Shown here in pieces: positions 59,401 to 63,150 of a stretch of DNA of 64,000 bases. Numbering within the stretch: the first letter of the stretch is position 1; every line of letters starts with the position of its first letter. Location: positions 124,001 through 188,000 of the forward strand of contig NW_026732683.1 of assembly GCF_028476545.1 (NCBI RefSeq), given 5' to 3'. This DNA comes from Physella acuta (lineage: Eukaryota > Mollusca > Gastropoda > Physidae). The position numbers and the translations under genes were made by a program. The notes under the pieces were generated by a model, which was not told the origin of the DNA, searched no databases, and was given only the letters and a program-made list of their open reading frames with translations.

Positions 59401-62212
59401 TGGGGCAAGTGAAGTAGAGTTCACTTGTTTCTGTGACCTCTGCATATGAAGAGATAGTGTGGTCAGCACTATGCCCAGCCGCCTTTACTTTCCCTAACGT
59501 GAGTTAGGTACCCATCAGAGTTGGGTGGACTCAGGGGCGCTCTACCGACTTGATCCCGGATTCGAACTCGAGACTTACAGGTTAGCAGTCCAGCGCTCTA
59601 CCGCTAGACCACTCCGTCTCTCTTAAGAATGGAAGATTCTGCTAAATAAAAATATGTTGTCATTAAGTGTAGGAAGTTTTTATTCCCGTAACTTGCTGAA
59701 ATTTGTTCCAGACAAAAGTTGAATTGAGGTGTACATCACTTCATGTTGTGATAGTGGTATCGGTGTTATAGTGTCACACTGTTGGGGTGTATAATCACTT
59801 GAACTTCTTTTTATTGTTCCATCTTTGTGTACTGTATAACCATTTGACCTGAGTGTGTTGTTATTGTTTTTGTTCCATTATTGTGTACTCACTTTCTACC
59901 TGCCAGGTGTCTGCATCTGATGACATCACCAGCGCCTACTCCAGTCAGTACGAGGAGAGACTTGACCCCTTCACATCTTTCAGCAGGAAGGTCAGTTGTT
60001 GTTTTCTGTTGACCATGTCATGCTGTTTTCTGTTGTCTCTGTGATATGTTTTTCTGTTGTCTGTGTCATGCTGTTTTCTGTTGTCTCTTTGATATATTTT
60101 TCTGTTGTCGATAGGATACTTTTTCTGTTATATGTATAATATTTTTTTCATCTGTCTATGAAATACTTTTTTTGTTTGTCAATGTAGAACTTAATGTATT
60201 GTCCAAGTGTAACTTTTTTTTTAACCACACTTTGACATGTTATAAAATACTTAAACTGCCAATAAAAATAAAAGTCAACATCTCTCTTTAGGAACGACAC
60301 AGACGCTACCTTGAGCTGAAGCCTTATGACAAGATCACGCTGAGTATGGTAGGTCACTTTTGTTGGTCTGATTTCACTTTCAGTCACATTATAGGCTACT
60401 TTAAATGTGCAACAGTATCATTATTTTACTAAAAATTCAACCTATCTTGTATTTTATCTGCATATTTTGTTTACTTGAAAGTAATATTTCTATCTAAAAA
60501 AGTCATTTCTCCCAACTTTTAAAGTTTTTATTTCAAGGTTCTCTCCCTTAACTTGAATAAAAATAGTGTAGAAGTACATTTCTTTTCTCACCTCAGTATA
60601 GACTTTAAAAGAGACCCAATAGTGGGAGAGAACCTGAAATATTGAATTTAAAGTTGAAATTACTTTTTTTTTAGTGTACTTAGGTTTTAATTTTAACAGT
60701 TTCAGTTTGAATTTACAATGTGGTTTTTACATGTTTTACTTGTGATTTTAATGTGAATTTTTAATGTGATTTTTTTTATCTCCAGGGTCGTCTGATCATG
60801 GGGAACAAAACAGCCAGGGTGTTTGCTTTCTTCTACACGGTCATCCTACATCTCATGGTCTTCTTGGTCAGTTTTCTTGATATCTTCTTTTTGTTTTATG
60901 TTGGTTGTCATGTGTCAGTCATTTTTCTAATTCATGTTCAATTTTCTTTTGTCTTGGTCAGATTTCTTTATGTTTTATGTTGTTTATCTTGGTCATTATT
61001 TTTCTAATTCATATTGGGTGTCATTGTCAATTTTCTTTTTTATTGTTTTAATCAGTTTTTTTTTGCCATTTTAAAATAATTTCTCTGAAGCAGTATAATG
61101 TGATATTTTATATGTCACCTTTAATTTTTTTCAATATTTTACTTCCTTGTGACCTTTGATACTTAAGACCTTGATACTTATGACCTTGATACTTATGACC
61201 TACAACCTCTGACCTTTCTCACCAGGTCCTGTACAAGCTGGCACACACAGAGTCGTGCAAGAGAGATGCCCTGGCAGACTGGCACCAGAAGTAAGTCATT
61301 CACTCAAGTAGGGCAGTGAATTAGTTGGTTCATTCAAGTAGGGCAGTGAATTATTTGGTTCATTCAAGTGGGGCAGTGAATTATTTGGTTCATTCAAGTA
61401 GGGCAGTGAATTATTTGGCTCATTCAAGTAGGGCAGTGAATTAGTTGGTTCATTCAAGTAGGGCAGTGAATTATTTGGTTCACTCAAGTAGGGCAGTGAA
61501 TTATTTGGTTCATTCAAGTAGGGCAGTGAATTATTTGGTTCACTCAAGTAGGGCAGTGAATTATTTGGTTCATTCAAGTAGCACACTGAATTATTTGGTT
61601 CACTCAAGTAGGGCAGTGAATTATTTGGTTTACTCAAGTAGGGCAGTGAATTATTTGAAGTAGGGCAGTGAATTATTTGGTTCATTCAAGTAGCACACTG
61701 AATTGTTTGCTTCATTCAAGTAGCACCATGAATTTTTTGGTTCATTCAAGTAGCACACTGAATTATTTGGTTCATTCAAATAGCTTTATGAATTATTTAG
61801 TTAATTCAAGTAGCATTGGGAAATACTGCTAATACCACTACAGTGAATTATTTTACTCATTCAAGTATCACAGTAAATTAGTCATTTATTTCAGAATAGT
61901 TATGTGTTATTAAGCACAGAAGATTTTTTTTAATCTTTAATTAATGTAAGTGTTACTCAATTTAAAAATTTTAACATTTAACAAAAGCAACATTTAAATT
62001 TATAGTTTGTTGTTAGTTTTTTAAACTTTATTTTTTTATTTGTATAATTGAATTCTCGTGAGTTTGTTTTTGAATGGATCATGTTTGAAATTGTTAACGT
62101 TTGTGTGATAAAGGTCTAAAACGAGCTGTTTTGTTCCAGGTATGCGGAGCACATGATGAACGTCCACGGCACAGACGAAGCTCTGGAACACGCAGGCCAC
62201 CAACACAGCTAG
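17170..62212 (+). CDS. CUX1: CASP, Golgi membrane coiled-coil product of the same gene (exons A-H plus N-V, 5' incomplete)
   Basis: CASP is the alternative product of vertebrate CUX1, a Golgi protein related to giantin and golgin-84: a long cytoplasmic coiled coil held by one C-terminal membrane span. Here exons A-H are shared with CUX. Exon H (ending CTG ACA G) then joins exon N at 55730, forming an Ala codon, and runs through 55730-55866, 56656-56731, 57401-57492, 57891-58007, 59907-59990, 60292-60348, 60786-60866, 61226-61290 and 62140-62212. The sum is 535 in-frame residues to TAG. Human CASP is about 678, which leaves about 130 residues for missing 5' exons. Diagnostic blocks are [11 protein letters not shown] and the [16 protein letters not shown] span. 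The H-to-N junction is inferred from phase and homology, not from transcripts. Confidence 0.92.
17823..18125. repeat. Imperfect ~50-bp array, about 5 copies
   Basis: Copies share tggggttcagtcagtcaagt and acatggggtttggttggc. Confidence 0.8.
19290..19760. repeat. Imperfect GGAGTCAGTAG array
   Basis: About 20 copies of ggtcggagtcagtagac with tgtctgct, in variable order. A diverged array. Confidence 0.8.
20088..20246. repeat. Imperfect ~60-bp array, 3 copies
   Basis: Copies share tatttcgcctactcctctta and aaccgaaaaattcgcc, rich in CpG. Confidence 0.82.
21860..22368 (+). promoter_or_regulatory. Possible internal promoter and alternative first exon
   Basis: A GC- and CpG-rich island in AT-rich surroundings, with a GC-box-like ggggaggggctg and a CAC/ACC run. 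At its end ATG (22326) opens [14 protein letters not shown] and stops at a strong donor, GGG|gtaaga (22369). The exon would end in phase 1. That fits exons C, I, J, L, M, N and P, but not exon B, which is phase 0. It could start a short CUX form that enters at exon I, be an untranslated leader, or belong to an unknown gene. No transcript evidence. Confidence 0.3.
22455..22815. repeat. Imperfect 70-80-bp array, about 5 copies
   Basis: Copies share ttaagtgtggtggtgtgtcg and tggttgggttgggtggtgtg. It lies just downstream of the possible internal first exon. Confidence 0.85.
23335..24500. repeat. 26/30-bp minisatellite, about 40 copies
   Basis: Core ttcaacatttgtactgatat. Two unit lengths differ by an extra tctg. 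Point variants alternate among copies, and two copies carry aatgacagctaggcaac. The open frames in it are by-products. Confidence 0.94.
24950..25070. repeat. Direct duplication, ~70-bp unit
   Basis: Two copies share ataaaataatc, ctgcc and tttcaactaccca with small deletions in the second. Confidence 0.75.
26346..26560. repeat. 35-bp minisatellite, 6 copies
   Basis: Near-perfect copies start at 26346, 26381, 26416, 26451, 26486 and 26521 (start caatcgttctatcaccatct). More diverged copies follow to about 26650. Confidence 0.95.
27852..27974. promoter_or_regulatory. Candidate cis-element with four ATCRAT (Cut-type) sites
   Basis: ATTGAT at 27852, ATCGAT at 27872, ATCAAT at 27922 and ATTGAT at 27969 are ATCRAT sites on one strand or the other. 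Between them lie gatggcggc (27903, YY1-like), ccaat (27882) and gataag (27956). Cut repeats bind ATCRAT, so autoregulation is possible. Inferred from motifs only. Confidence 0.3.
29261..29356. repeat. 43-bp direct duplication next to the exon B acceptor
   Basis: Units begin cagttgtctttgggtag at 29261 and 29304, with a third partial start at 29347. They end about 13 bp before the exon. Confidence 0.9.
29370..29502 (+). CDS. CUX1: Exon B, shared CUX/CASP coiled coil
   Basis: Phase 0 in, phase 1 out, 44 codons. The segment [14 protein letters not shown] is nearly identical to human FAEKERKLQETQMS. The acceptor is tttcag and the donor gtaagc. It lies 12.1 kb downstream of exon A. A 43-bp unit duplicated just before the acceptor crowds its upstream flank. 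Heptad-like Glu/Lys/Leu/Gln composition indicates continuous coiled coil. Confidence 0.95.
29640..30085. repeat. ~24-bp array with a ~102-bp higher-order copy
   Basis: Core tatttggccatcacgtgatt. A longer block that includes a diverged unit with ttttacaatcacaagatttt occurs twice (about 29749 and 29850). Confidence 0.88.
30107..30237. repeat. 42-bp tandem repeat, 3 copies
   Basis: Unit with ggtatcaaagattgtttttg and gagacaatctatgta. Each unit carries the short inverted pair gattgt/acaatc. Confidence 0.92.
30906..30972 (+). CDS. CUX1: Exon C, shared CUX/CASP coiled coil
   Basis: Phase 1 in, phase 2 out. It encodes (A)[18 protein letters not shown] and ends in Ser-Ala plus a split Lys codon; human has ALEKTRTELFDLKTKYDEE. 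The acceptor is cctcag and the donor gtgagt. Confidence 0.95.
31385..31560. repeat. 84-bp direct duplication
   Basis: Two close copies begin near 31388 and 31471, with gttgtcctctttagtaggac and gatatgatcttgttaaggta. Words of it also occur at 31265-31325. Confidence 0.9.
32281..32288. promoter_or_regulatory. Palindromic CRE site TGACGTCA
   Basis: A full CREB/ATF consensus, in a CpG-richer island (about 32000-32760) of intron C-D that also has ccgccatttt just upstream. Function unknown; a single 8-bp match can be chance. Confidence 0.3.
32797..33032. repeat. 25-bp GC-rich minisatellite, 9-10 copies
   Basis: Unit with catcttgccggggcgccctc. The period is not a multiple of 3, so all three frames give similar Pro/Arg-rich spurious peptides. 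Confidence 0.93.
34788..34836 (+). CDS. CUX1: Exon D, shared CUX/CASP coiled coil
   Basis: Short 49-nt exon, phase 2 in and phase 0 out. It encodes [16 protein letters not shown] after the split Lys; human has ADEIEMIMTDLERANQ. The acceptor is tcccag and the donor gttagt. Confidence 0.95.
35025..35201 (+). CDS. CUX1: Exon E, shared CUX/CASP coiled coil
   Basis: 177 nt, phase 0 to phase 0, 59 codons starting [16 protein letters not shown] and ending [13 protein letters not shown]; human has [17 protein letters not shown] across the next junction. The acceptor is ttgcag and the donor gtaagt. The middle ([14 protein letters not shown]) corresponds to the less conserved loop of human CASP. A short GC-rich repeat starts within a few bases of the donor. 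Confidence 0.95.
35202..37258 (+). other. CUX1: Intron E-F
   Basis: A short GC-rich repeat starts just after the donor (35210-35295), then a 24-bp minisatellite (35335-36105). 36110-37030 has no recognised feature. 37030-37250 has imperfect TG-rich repeats with ttatgtggttctatagata up to the acceptor. Confidence 0.8.
35335..36105. repeat. 24-bp minisatellite, about 30 copies in two blocks
   Basis: Unit with atctagtgctatacccatgg. The first block (35340-35620) is mixed with an acaatcatgg variant; the second (35655-36105) is more uniform. Confidence 0.94.
37259..37333 (+). CDS. CUX1: Exon F, shared CUX/CASP coiled coil
   Basis: 75 nt, phase 0 to phase 0. It begins [18 protein letters not shown] and ends RESTSAQ; human has [18 protein letters not shown]. 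The acceptor is ccacag and the donor gtcagt. The last 34 or so bases with the donor are copied twice in the following intron, at 37361 and 37503. Confidence 0.96.
37334..37808 (+). repeat. Intron F-G with two copies of the exon F tail
   Basis: Copies of the last 33 bases of exon F, with its donor and following intron bases, lie at 37361-37410 and 37503-37553, separated by CA-rich repeats. The second copy has one change in the exon part and an intact CAG|gtcagt (GT at 37536). The first is more diverged (CAA|gtcagt, GT at 37394). Confidence 0.85.
37809..37915 (+). CDS. CUX1: Exon G, shared CUX/CASP coiled coil
   Basis: 107 nt, phase 0 in, phase 2 out, 35 codons: [20 protein letters not shown] through [10 protein letters not shown]. 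Human has the matching [20 protein letters not shown] and ADYEEVKKEL. The acceptor is ttgcag and the donor gtatgg. The final split Arg codon is completed by exon H. Confidence 0.95.
38184..38332 (+). CDS. CUX1: Exon H, last shared exon and CUX/CASP branch point
   Basis: 149 nt, phase 2 in, phase 1 out. It encodes [15 protein letters not shown], then [17 protein letters not shown] and VVNSGLT; human has ILKSMEF and [17 protein letters not shown]. The donor after CTG ACA G is gtaagt. Its phase-1 end fits both exon I at 39320 (Asp codon, CUX) and exon N at 55730 (Ala codon, CASP). In vertebrates the CUX1/CASP split also falls just after this NSDLSG-like motif. Confidence 0.95.
38333..39319 (+). 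other. CUX1: Intron H-I
   Basis: 987 nt, AT-rich with T-tracts. 38940-39050 is a GC-richer island. This is the first part of the 17.4 kb CASP intron (38333-55729). No exon or clear repeat seen. Confidence 0.8.
39320..40228 (+). CDS. CUX1: Exon I, CUX-specific: Ser/Thr/Pro linker and Cut repeat 1
   Basis: 909 nt, phase 1 to phase 1. Low-complexity Ser/Thr/Pro sequence runs to about 39980, then Cut repeat 1 at about 39985-40221. Its core [20 protein letters not shown] and the following [20 protein letters not shown] are very close to fly Cut repeat 1 ([20 protein letters not shown]). Two SUMO-type PsiKxE motifs, IKQE and VKSE, lie in the linker. The acceptor is ttgcag and the donor gtaaat. The opening Thr-rich stretch is unusually repetitive and poorly conserved. 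Confidence 0.95.
40229..40560 (+). other. CUX1: Intron I-J
   Basis: 332 nt, very AT-rich with poly-T and poly-A tracts. Nothing else recognised. Confidence 0.85.
40561..40685 (+). CDS. CUX1: Exon J, CUX-specific linker between Cut repeats 1 and 2
   Basis: 125 nt, phase 1 in, phase 0 out, 41 codons. The motif [18 protein letters not shown] aligns with fly Cut SMSEDRIAHILSEASSLM, a conserved helix downstream of Cut repeat 1. The acceptor is taaag, a weak one following ttttt, and the donor is gtactt. The family match decides that it is real despite the weak acceptor. Confidence 0.9.
40686..41275 (+). other. CUX1: Intron J-K
   Basis: 590 nt, AT-rich; a short duplication of tactttttaatta sits near 41156-41180. 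It ends in a cagcagcag tandem acceptor. No exon seen. Confidence 0.85.
41276..42440 (+). CDS. CUX1: Exon K, CUX-specific: long linker and Cut repeat 2
   Basis: 1165 nt, phase 0 in, phase 1 out. The linker includes repeated [17 protein letters not shown] helices (YHHELSK, YRQELEK, YAQELSR), an LKTE SUMO-type motif and AIDLSKP, a near match to the CtBP-binding PxDLS motif. Then [14 protein letters not shown] leads into Cut repeat 2 (about 42150-42340; [40 protein letters not shown]), nearly identical to fly Cut repeat 2. A conserved [15 protein letters not shown] follows. The acceptor is a CAGCAGCAG triplet, so one or two Gln may be optional. Confidence 0.95.
42441..43565 (+). other. CUX1: Intron K-L
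   Basis: 1.1 kb, AT-rich with many poly-T tracts. No exon or tandem array recognised. Confidence 0.8.
43566..44282 (+). CDS. CUX1: Exon L, CUX-specific: Pro-rich linker and Cut repeat 3
   Basis: 717 nt, phase 1 to phase 1. The first ~450 nt encode a Gln/Pro/Ser-rich linker with a run of about 11 prolines broken by His. Cut repeat 3 lies at about 44030-44270: [59 protein letters not shown]. Fly Cut repeat 3 has [18 protein letters not shown] and the same [13 protein letters not shown]. The acceptor is cttag and the donor gtaggt. Confidence 0.95.
45109..45153 (+). CDS. CUX1: Candidate 45-nt cassette exon between Cut repeat 3 and homeodomain
   Basis: A long pyrimidine tract (45070-45103) and ctgaag precede it; gtatgt follows. 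It is phase 1 in and phase 1 out, like exons L and M around it, and would insert [15 protein letters not shown] between THMK and HRRRKSS. It is open, keeps the frame and has an aromatic/acidic, helix-like composition. I know no family counterpart, so it is a prediction. Confidence 0.4.
45380..45600. repeat. Imperfect tandem array, ~50-55-bp unit, about 4 copies
   Basis: Units share tattagtgacatttatttct and a following atcttgggaaaaaca. Copies differ by small indels. Confidence 0.8.
46318..47402 (+). CDS. CUX1: Exon M, CUX-specific: homeodomain and C-terminal tail with stop
   Basis: 1085 nt, phase 1 in, ending in TGA at 47400-47402. It opens with [11 protein letters not shown], a basic patch and PKA-type site that corresponds to human MKRRHSSVSD. 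The homeodomain is at about 46374-46553: [20 protein letters not shown], then [20 protein letters not shown] and NHRMRAK. His at homeodomain position 50 (WFHN) is the Cut-class mark. Downstream are IKSE (SUMO-type), an Asp/Glu/Asn-rich acidic region, KRKRS (a possible second NLS) and a tail [12 protein letters not shown] ending DWEIL, which resembles the human tail ending in IEWEF. Confidence 0.97.
48530..49015. repeat. 45-bp minisatellite in the CUX 3' UTR, about 11 copies
   Basis: Unit with gtgtgatttcattcaaacca and a palindromic tctagctaga. Copies are nearly identical, with gtgt/gtat and tagc/ttgc variants; the outer copies are diverged. Confidence 0.94.
49195..49335. repeat. ~52-bp tandem repeat, 3 copies, in the CUX 3' UTR
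   Basis: Copies share gatcatccccaaatattgta and ttcttgtagtatcaccctgt. Confidence 0.9.
53019..53024 (+). terminator. Candidate CUX poly(A) signal AATAAA
   Basis: AATAAA followed within about 10-40 bp by GT-rich sequence (ttgttgtttgattgtgtgg), the usual downstream element. Its use would end the CUX transcript inside the CASP intron. Confidence 0.45.
54199..54227 (+). terminator. Candidate distal CUX poly(A) signals (two AATAAA)
   Basis: AATAAA at 54199-54204 and 54222-54227, followed by T-rich sequence with tgttcttgttgg. This is the last such cluster before exon N of CASP. Confidence 0.45.
54251..55729 (+). other. CUX1: CASP intron between the CUX end and exon N
   Basis: Mostly the long TTGGTCATTGTG array (54575-55515), with short Alu-size-free flanks: 54251-54560 has two copies around catcatctaccagc/accagcacaattttt; 55540-55730 leads to the exon N acceptor. 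No exon seen. Confidence 0.7.
54575..55515. repeat. ~30-bp minisatellite, about 30 copies
   Basis: Core gttggtcattgtgttttgtt plus ggtggagt. There is a higher-order copy of about 128 bp at the start (54590 and 54718). G/T-rich, with long spurious hydrophobic open frames. Confidence 0.94.
55730..55866 (+). CDS. CUX1: Exon N, first CASP-specific exon
   Basis: 137 nt, phase 1 in, phase 0 out. Joined to exon H it reads [15 protein letters not shown], then [19 protein letters not shown]. Human CASP at the same place has AELQVRITEAVATATEQREL and IARLEQDLSIIQSI. The acceptor is cctag and the donor gtgggt. Coiled-coil composition throughout. Confidence 0.9.
55867..56655 (+). repeat. Intron N-O made largely of two arrays
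   Basis: A G-rich array with ggtgggtggatggggtgtgg units (about 55880-56220) starts shortly after the donor of exon N. A second array with gacctatacaaatgaccta and gtgatacattgat (about 56385-56640, ~38-76-bp period) ends just before the acceptor of exon O. Confidence 0.85.
56656..56731 (+). CDS. CUX1: Exon O, CASP-specific
   Basis: 76 nt, phase 0 in, phase 1 out. It encodes [20 protein letters not shown] and SMYPA, equivalent to the human EGAAEHRLEKIPEPIKEATA and LFYGPA region. The acceptor is cacag and the donor gtaggg. A gap in the coiled coil is expected here. Weaker family match than its neighbours, but the phase fits on both sides. Confidence 0.82.
56732..57400. repeat. Intron O-P with a foldback (inverted-repeat) structure
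   Basis: A block with ataaacagaaagtg and gtagacacaggta (56828-56876), repeated in part at 56878-56920, is matched by its reverse complement at about 57010-57065. A ~90-bp direct repeat with tctataacttttgta and ccccttggtgcccactactg lies at 56930-57018 and 57281-57368. Probably a small non-autonomous mobile element or a rearranged copy; no coding capacity. Confidence 0.6.
57401..57492 (+). CDS. CUX1: Exon P, CASP-specific
   Basis: 92 nt, phase 1 to phase 0. It encodes [20 protein letters not shown] and then LEA; human has DSLLSIISSQRERFRARNQE and LEA. The acceptor is gagcag and the donor gtaagt. This Q-R-E-R-x-R block is highly conserved in CASP proteins. Confidence 0.95.
57493..57890. repeat. 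Intron P-Q with 21-24-bp minisatellite
   Basis: Units with ttgtgtacagcctgtcagct occupy about 57700-57875, directly before the acceptor of exon Q. Every unit has a tacag|cc word. Confidence 0.88.
57891..58007 (+). CDS. CUX1: Exon Q, CASP-specific coiled coil
   Basis: 117 nt, phase 0 to phase 0. It encodes [20 protein letters not shown] and then [19 protein letters not shown]; human has ALQSELDSLRADNIKLFEKI and KFLQSYPG. The acceptor is ctccag and the donor gtgggt. The reading frame stays open upstream through a minisatellite. Confidence 0.95.
58530..58538 (+). CDS. CUX1: Candidate 9-nt microexon (Asp-Ile-Glu) of CASP
   Basis: GACATTGAG is bounded by ctttcag upstream and gtaggt downstream, both good splice sites. 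It lies in the phase-0 intron between exons Q and R, so including it would insert DIE without a frameshift, at a point where human CASP has a variable GRGSGSDDTEL linker. Only transcript data can confirm it. It could be chance. Confidence 0.4.
59363..59621 (-). mobile_element. tRNA-derived SINE, minus strand, with 12-bp target-site duplication
   Basis: Read on the minus strand from 59621, the element starts with a tRNA-like head that has an A-box (tggtctagcgg) and a B-box (gagttcgaatcc). A ~170-bp body follows, ending in an A-rich tail near 59363. The direct repeat cttaagaatgga flanks it at 59351-59362 and 59622-59633. Clean duplication and intact boxes suggest a fairly young insertion. The exact SINE family cannot be named without a repeat library. 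Confidence 0.85.
59907..59990 (+). CDS. CUX1: Exon R, CASP-specific conserved juxtamembrane block
   Basis: 84 nt, phase 0 to phase 0: [20 protein letters not shown] then PFTSFSRK. Human CASP has [20 protein letters not shown]. The acceptor is tgccag and the donor gtcagt. [12 protein letters not shown] is a hallmark of CASP from yeast to man. Confidence 0.97.
59991..60291 (+). other. CUX1: Intron R-S
   Basis: 301 nt; starts with imperfect repeats of gctgttttctgttgtctct and gatatgtttttctgttgtc (to about 60130). T-rich, no exon. Confidence 0.8.
60292..60348 (+). CDS. CUX1: Exon S, CASP-specific
   Basis: 57 nt, phase 0 to phase 0: [19 protein letters not shown]; human has ERQRKYLSLSPWDKATLSM. 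The acceptor is ctttag and the donor gtaggt. Confidence 0.96.
60349..60785 (+). other. CUX1: Intron S-T
   Basis: 437 nt, AT-rich. No repeat or exon recognised. Confidence 0.85.
60786..60866 (+). CDS. CUX1: Exon T, CASP transmembrane segment (first part)
   Basis: 81 nt, phase 0 to phase 0: [20 protein letters not shown] then LHLMVFL. Human has GRLVLSNKMARTIGFFYTLF and LHCLVFL. The Tyr and His inside the hydrophobic span are the residues noted as conserved in CASP membrane segments. The acceptor is ctccag and the donor gtcagt; the donor is duplicated 90 bp downstream. Confidence 0.96.
60867..61225 (+). repeat. Intron T-U with a duplicated donor region
   Basis: A ~90-bp block containing the exon T donor (cttg|gtcag, GT at 60867) recurs with GT at 60957. 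A shorter third copy has GT at 60992. Short repeats of gatacttatgacct lie near 61160-61205. Confidence 0.8.
61226..61290 (+). CDS. CUX1: Exon U, end of CASP transmembrane segment
   Basis: 65 nt, phase 0 in, phase 2 out: [20 protein letters not shown], then Q and a split Lys. Human has VLYKLAWSESMERDCATFCA. The acceptor is accag and the donor gtaagt. A 30-bp minisatellite begins directly after the donor. Confidence 0.95.
61291..62139 (+). repeat. Intron U-V with 30-bp minisatellite
   Basis: Units with ttcattcaagtagggcagtg (30 bp, about 16 copies, some with agcacac in place of agggcag) run from the donor to about 61800. The rest is AT-rich and featureless. Confidence 0.92.
62140..62212 (+). 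CDS. CUX1: Exon V, CASP C-terminus and stop
   Basis: Phase 2 in; it completes Lys and encodes [19 protein letters not shown], then HQHS and TAG at 62210-62212. Human CASP ends KFADHLHKFHENDNG and a short tail, so length and position agree. The short lumenal tail is His-rich. The acceptor is ttccag. Confidence 0.93.
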
Positions 62213-63150
62213 AGGACCTGTGGCTGTCCACACACACGTGATGTCACCAATTGTGGCTGTCCCCACACTTCTTTTGTCACCAATTGTGGGGGGTCGCCCA
62301 CACTCATTTTCTCACCAGTTGTGGGGTTCCCCACACTCATTTTCTCACCAATATTTTTTTATTGAGAGTAATGTAACAATTATTCCATTGGGAATTTTTT
62401 TTTCTAATTTCATTTTTCTACCGCAAAATCAGTTTCTACGGGAGATAATTATAAAATGAAATAATGGTACAGCAATTTGATATAAAATAAGATGTTAAAC
62501 ACATAAAAAATTATATACAGTTGTTTCTGTAGAAATTTGTATCATAGGTAGAAAGTTTTATTTTCATTGAAAAAAAAATAAGTTGGAAAATTTAAGAGAA
62601 TTAAAACAATTTTTTTTATTGTTTTGTTTATTGGAAAGTAAGTTAGGAAACATTCCAGTTTTTACAGTTTTAAAATGATTACATAAGTTAAGGTAAAGTG
62701 AACTTAAAGAAACAAAAAAATCTTTTTATATCTACCTGTCAAAGTTAATAGATCTGATGGTCTAATTTTTTTGTGTATTAATATTGGGCAAATTAAGAAT
62801 ACAGCTATTTTACTGAACATAAATTACTCTACAAATGTTTCATATTCATTTTTATATTCAGTTGTACTTATAAGATTATCTAATTTTCAGTATTTTCACT
62901 GAAATGGATTAAATTTTTATAGTAAAAATTATCATATTTTCTAAAAACTCGAAAACAAAATGCAATTTTTTTCTAATGTTTGACATCGATCTTGTTTGTT
63001 AGAGTAATCAAATTTTAGTCTTTCCATGAGTTGATAATTTGAATTAAATAAAACCTTTGTGGGATATTTTTGTATGGGCACATTTGTACAAGTTATCATT
63101 TTAGCATTGAACTTTGGGACTTTACTTTAATAAAGGTTTATATTATAGTT
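62213..63150 (+). other. CUX1: CASP 3' UTR
   Basis: AT-rich sequence after the CASP stop. It begins with three imperfect copies of a short unit containing CACCAATTGTGG (62246-62350) and runs to two AATAAA signals. No other coding potential. Confidence 0.6.
63047..63134 (+). terminator. CASP poly(A) signals (two AATAAA)
   Basis: AATAAA at 63047-63052 and 63129-63134. Both are followed by T/GT-rich sequence (ttttgtatggg and tatgtttttattttatttttg). Cleavage is expected near 63070 or 63150. Confidence 0.6.

Larger units (their letters stand above)
58008..59906 (+). other. CUX1: Intron Q-R
   Basis: 1.9 kb, AT-rich. Holds the candidate 9-nt microexon (58530-58538) and a minus-strand SINE (59363-59621). 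Otherwise nothing recognised. Confidence 0.75.
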
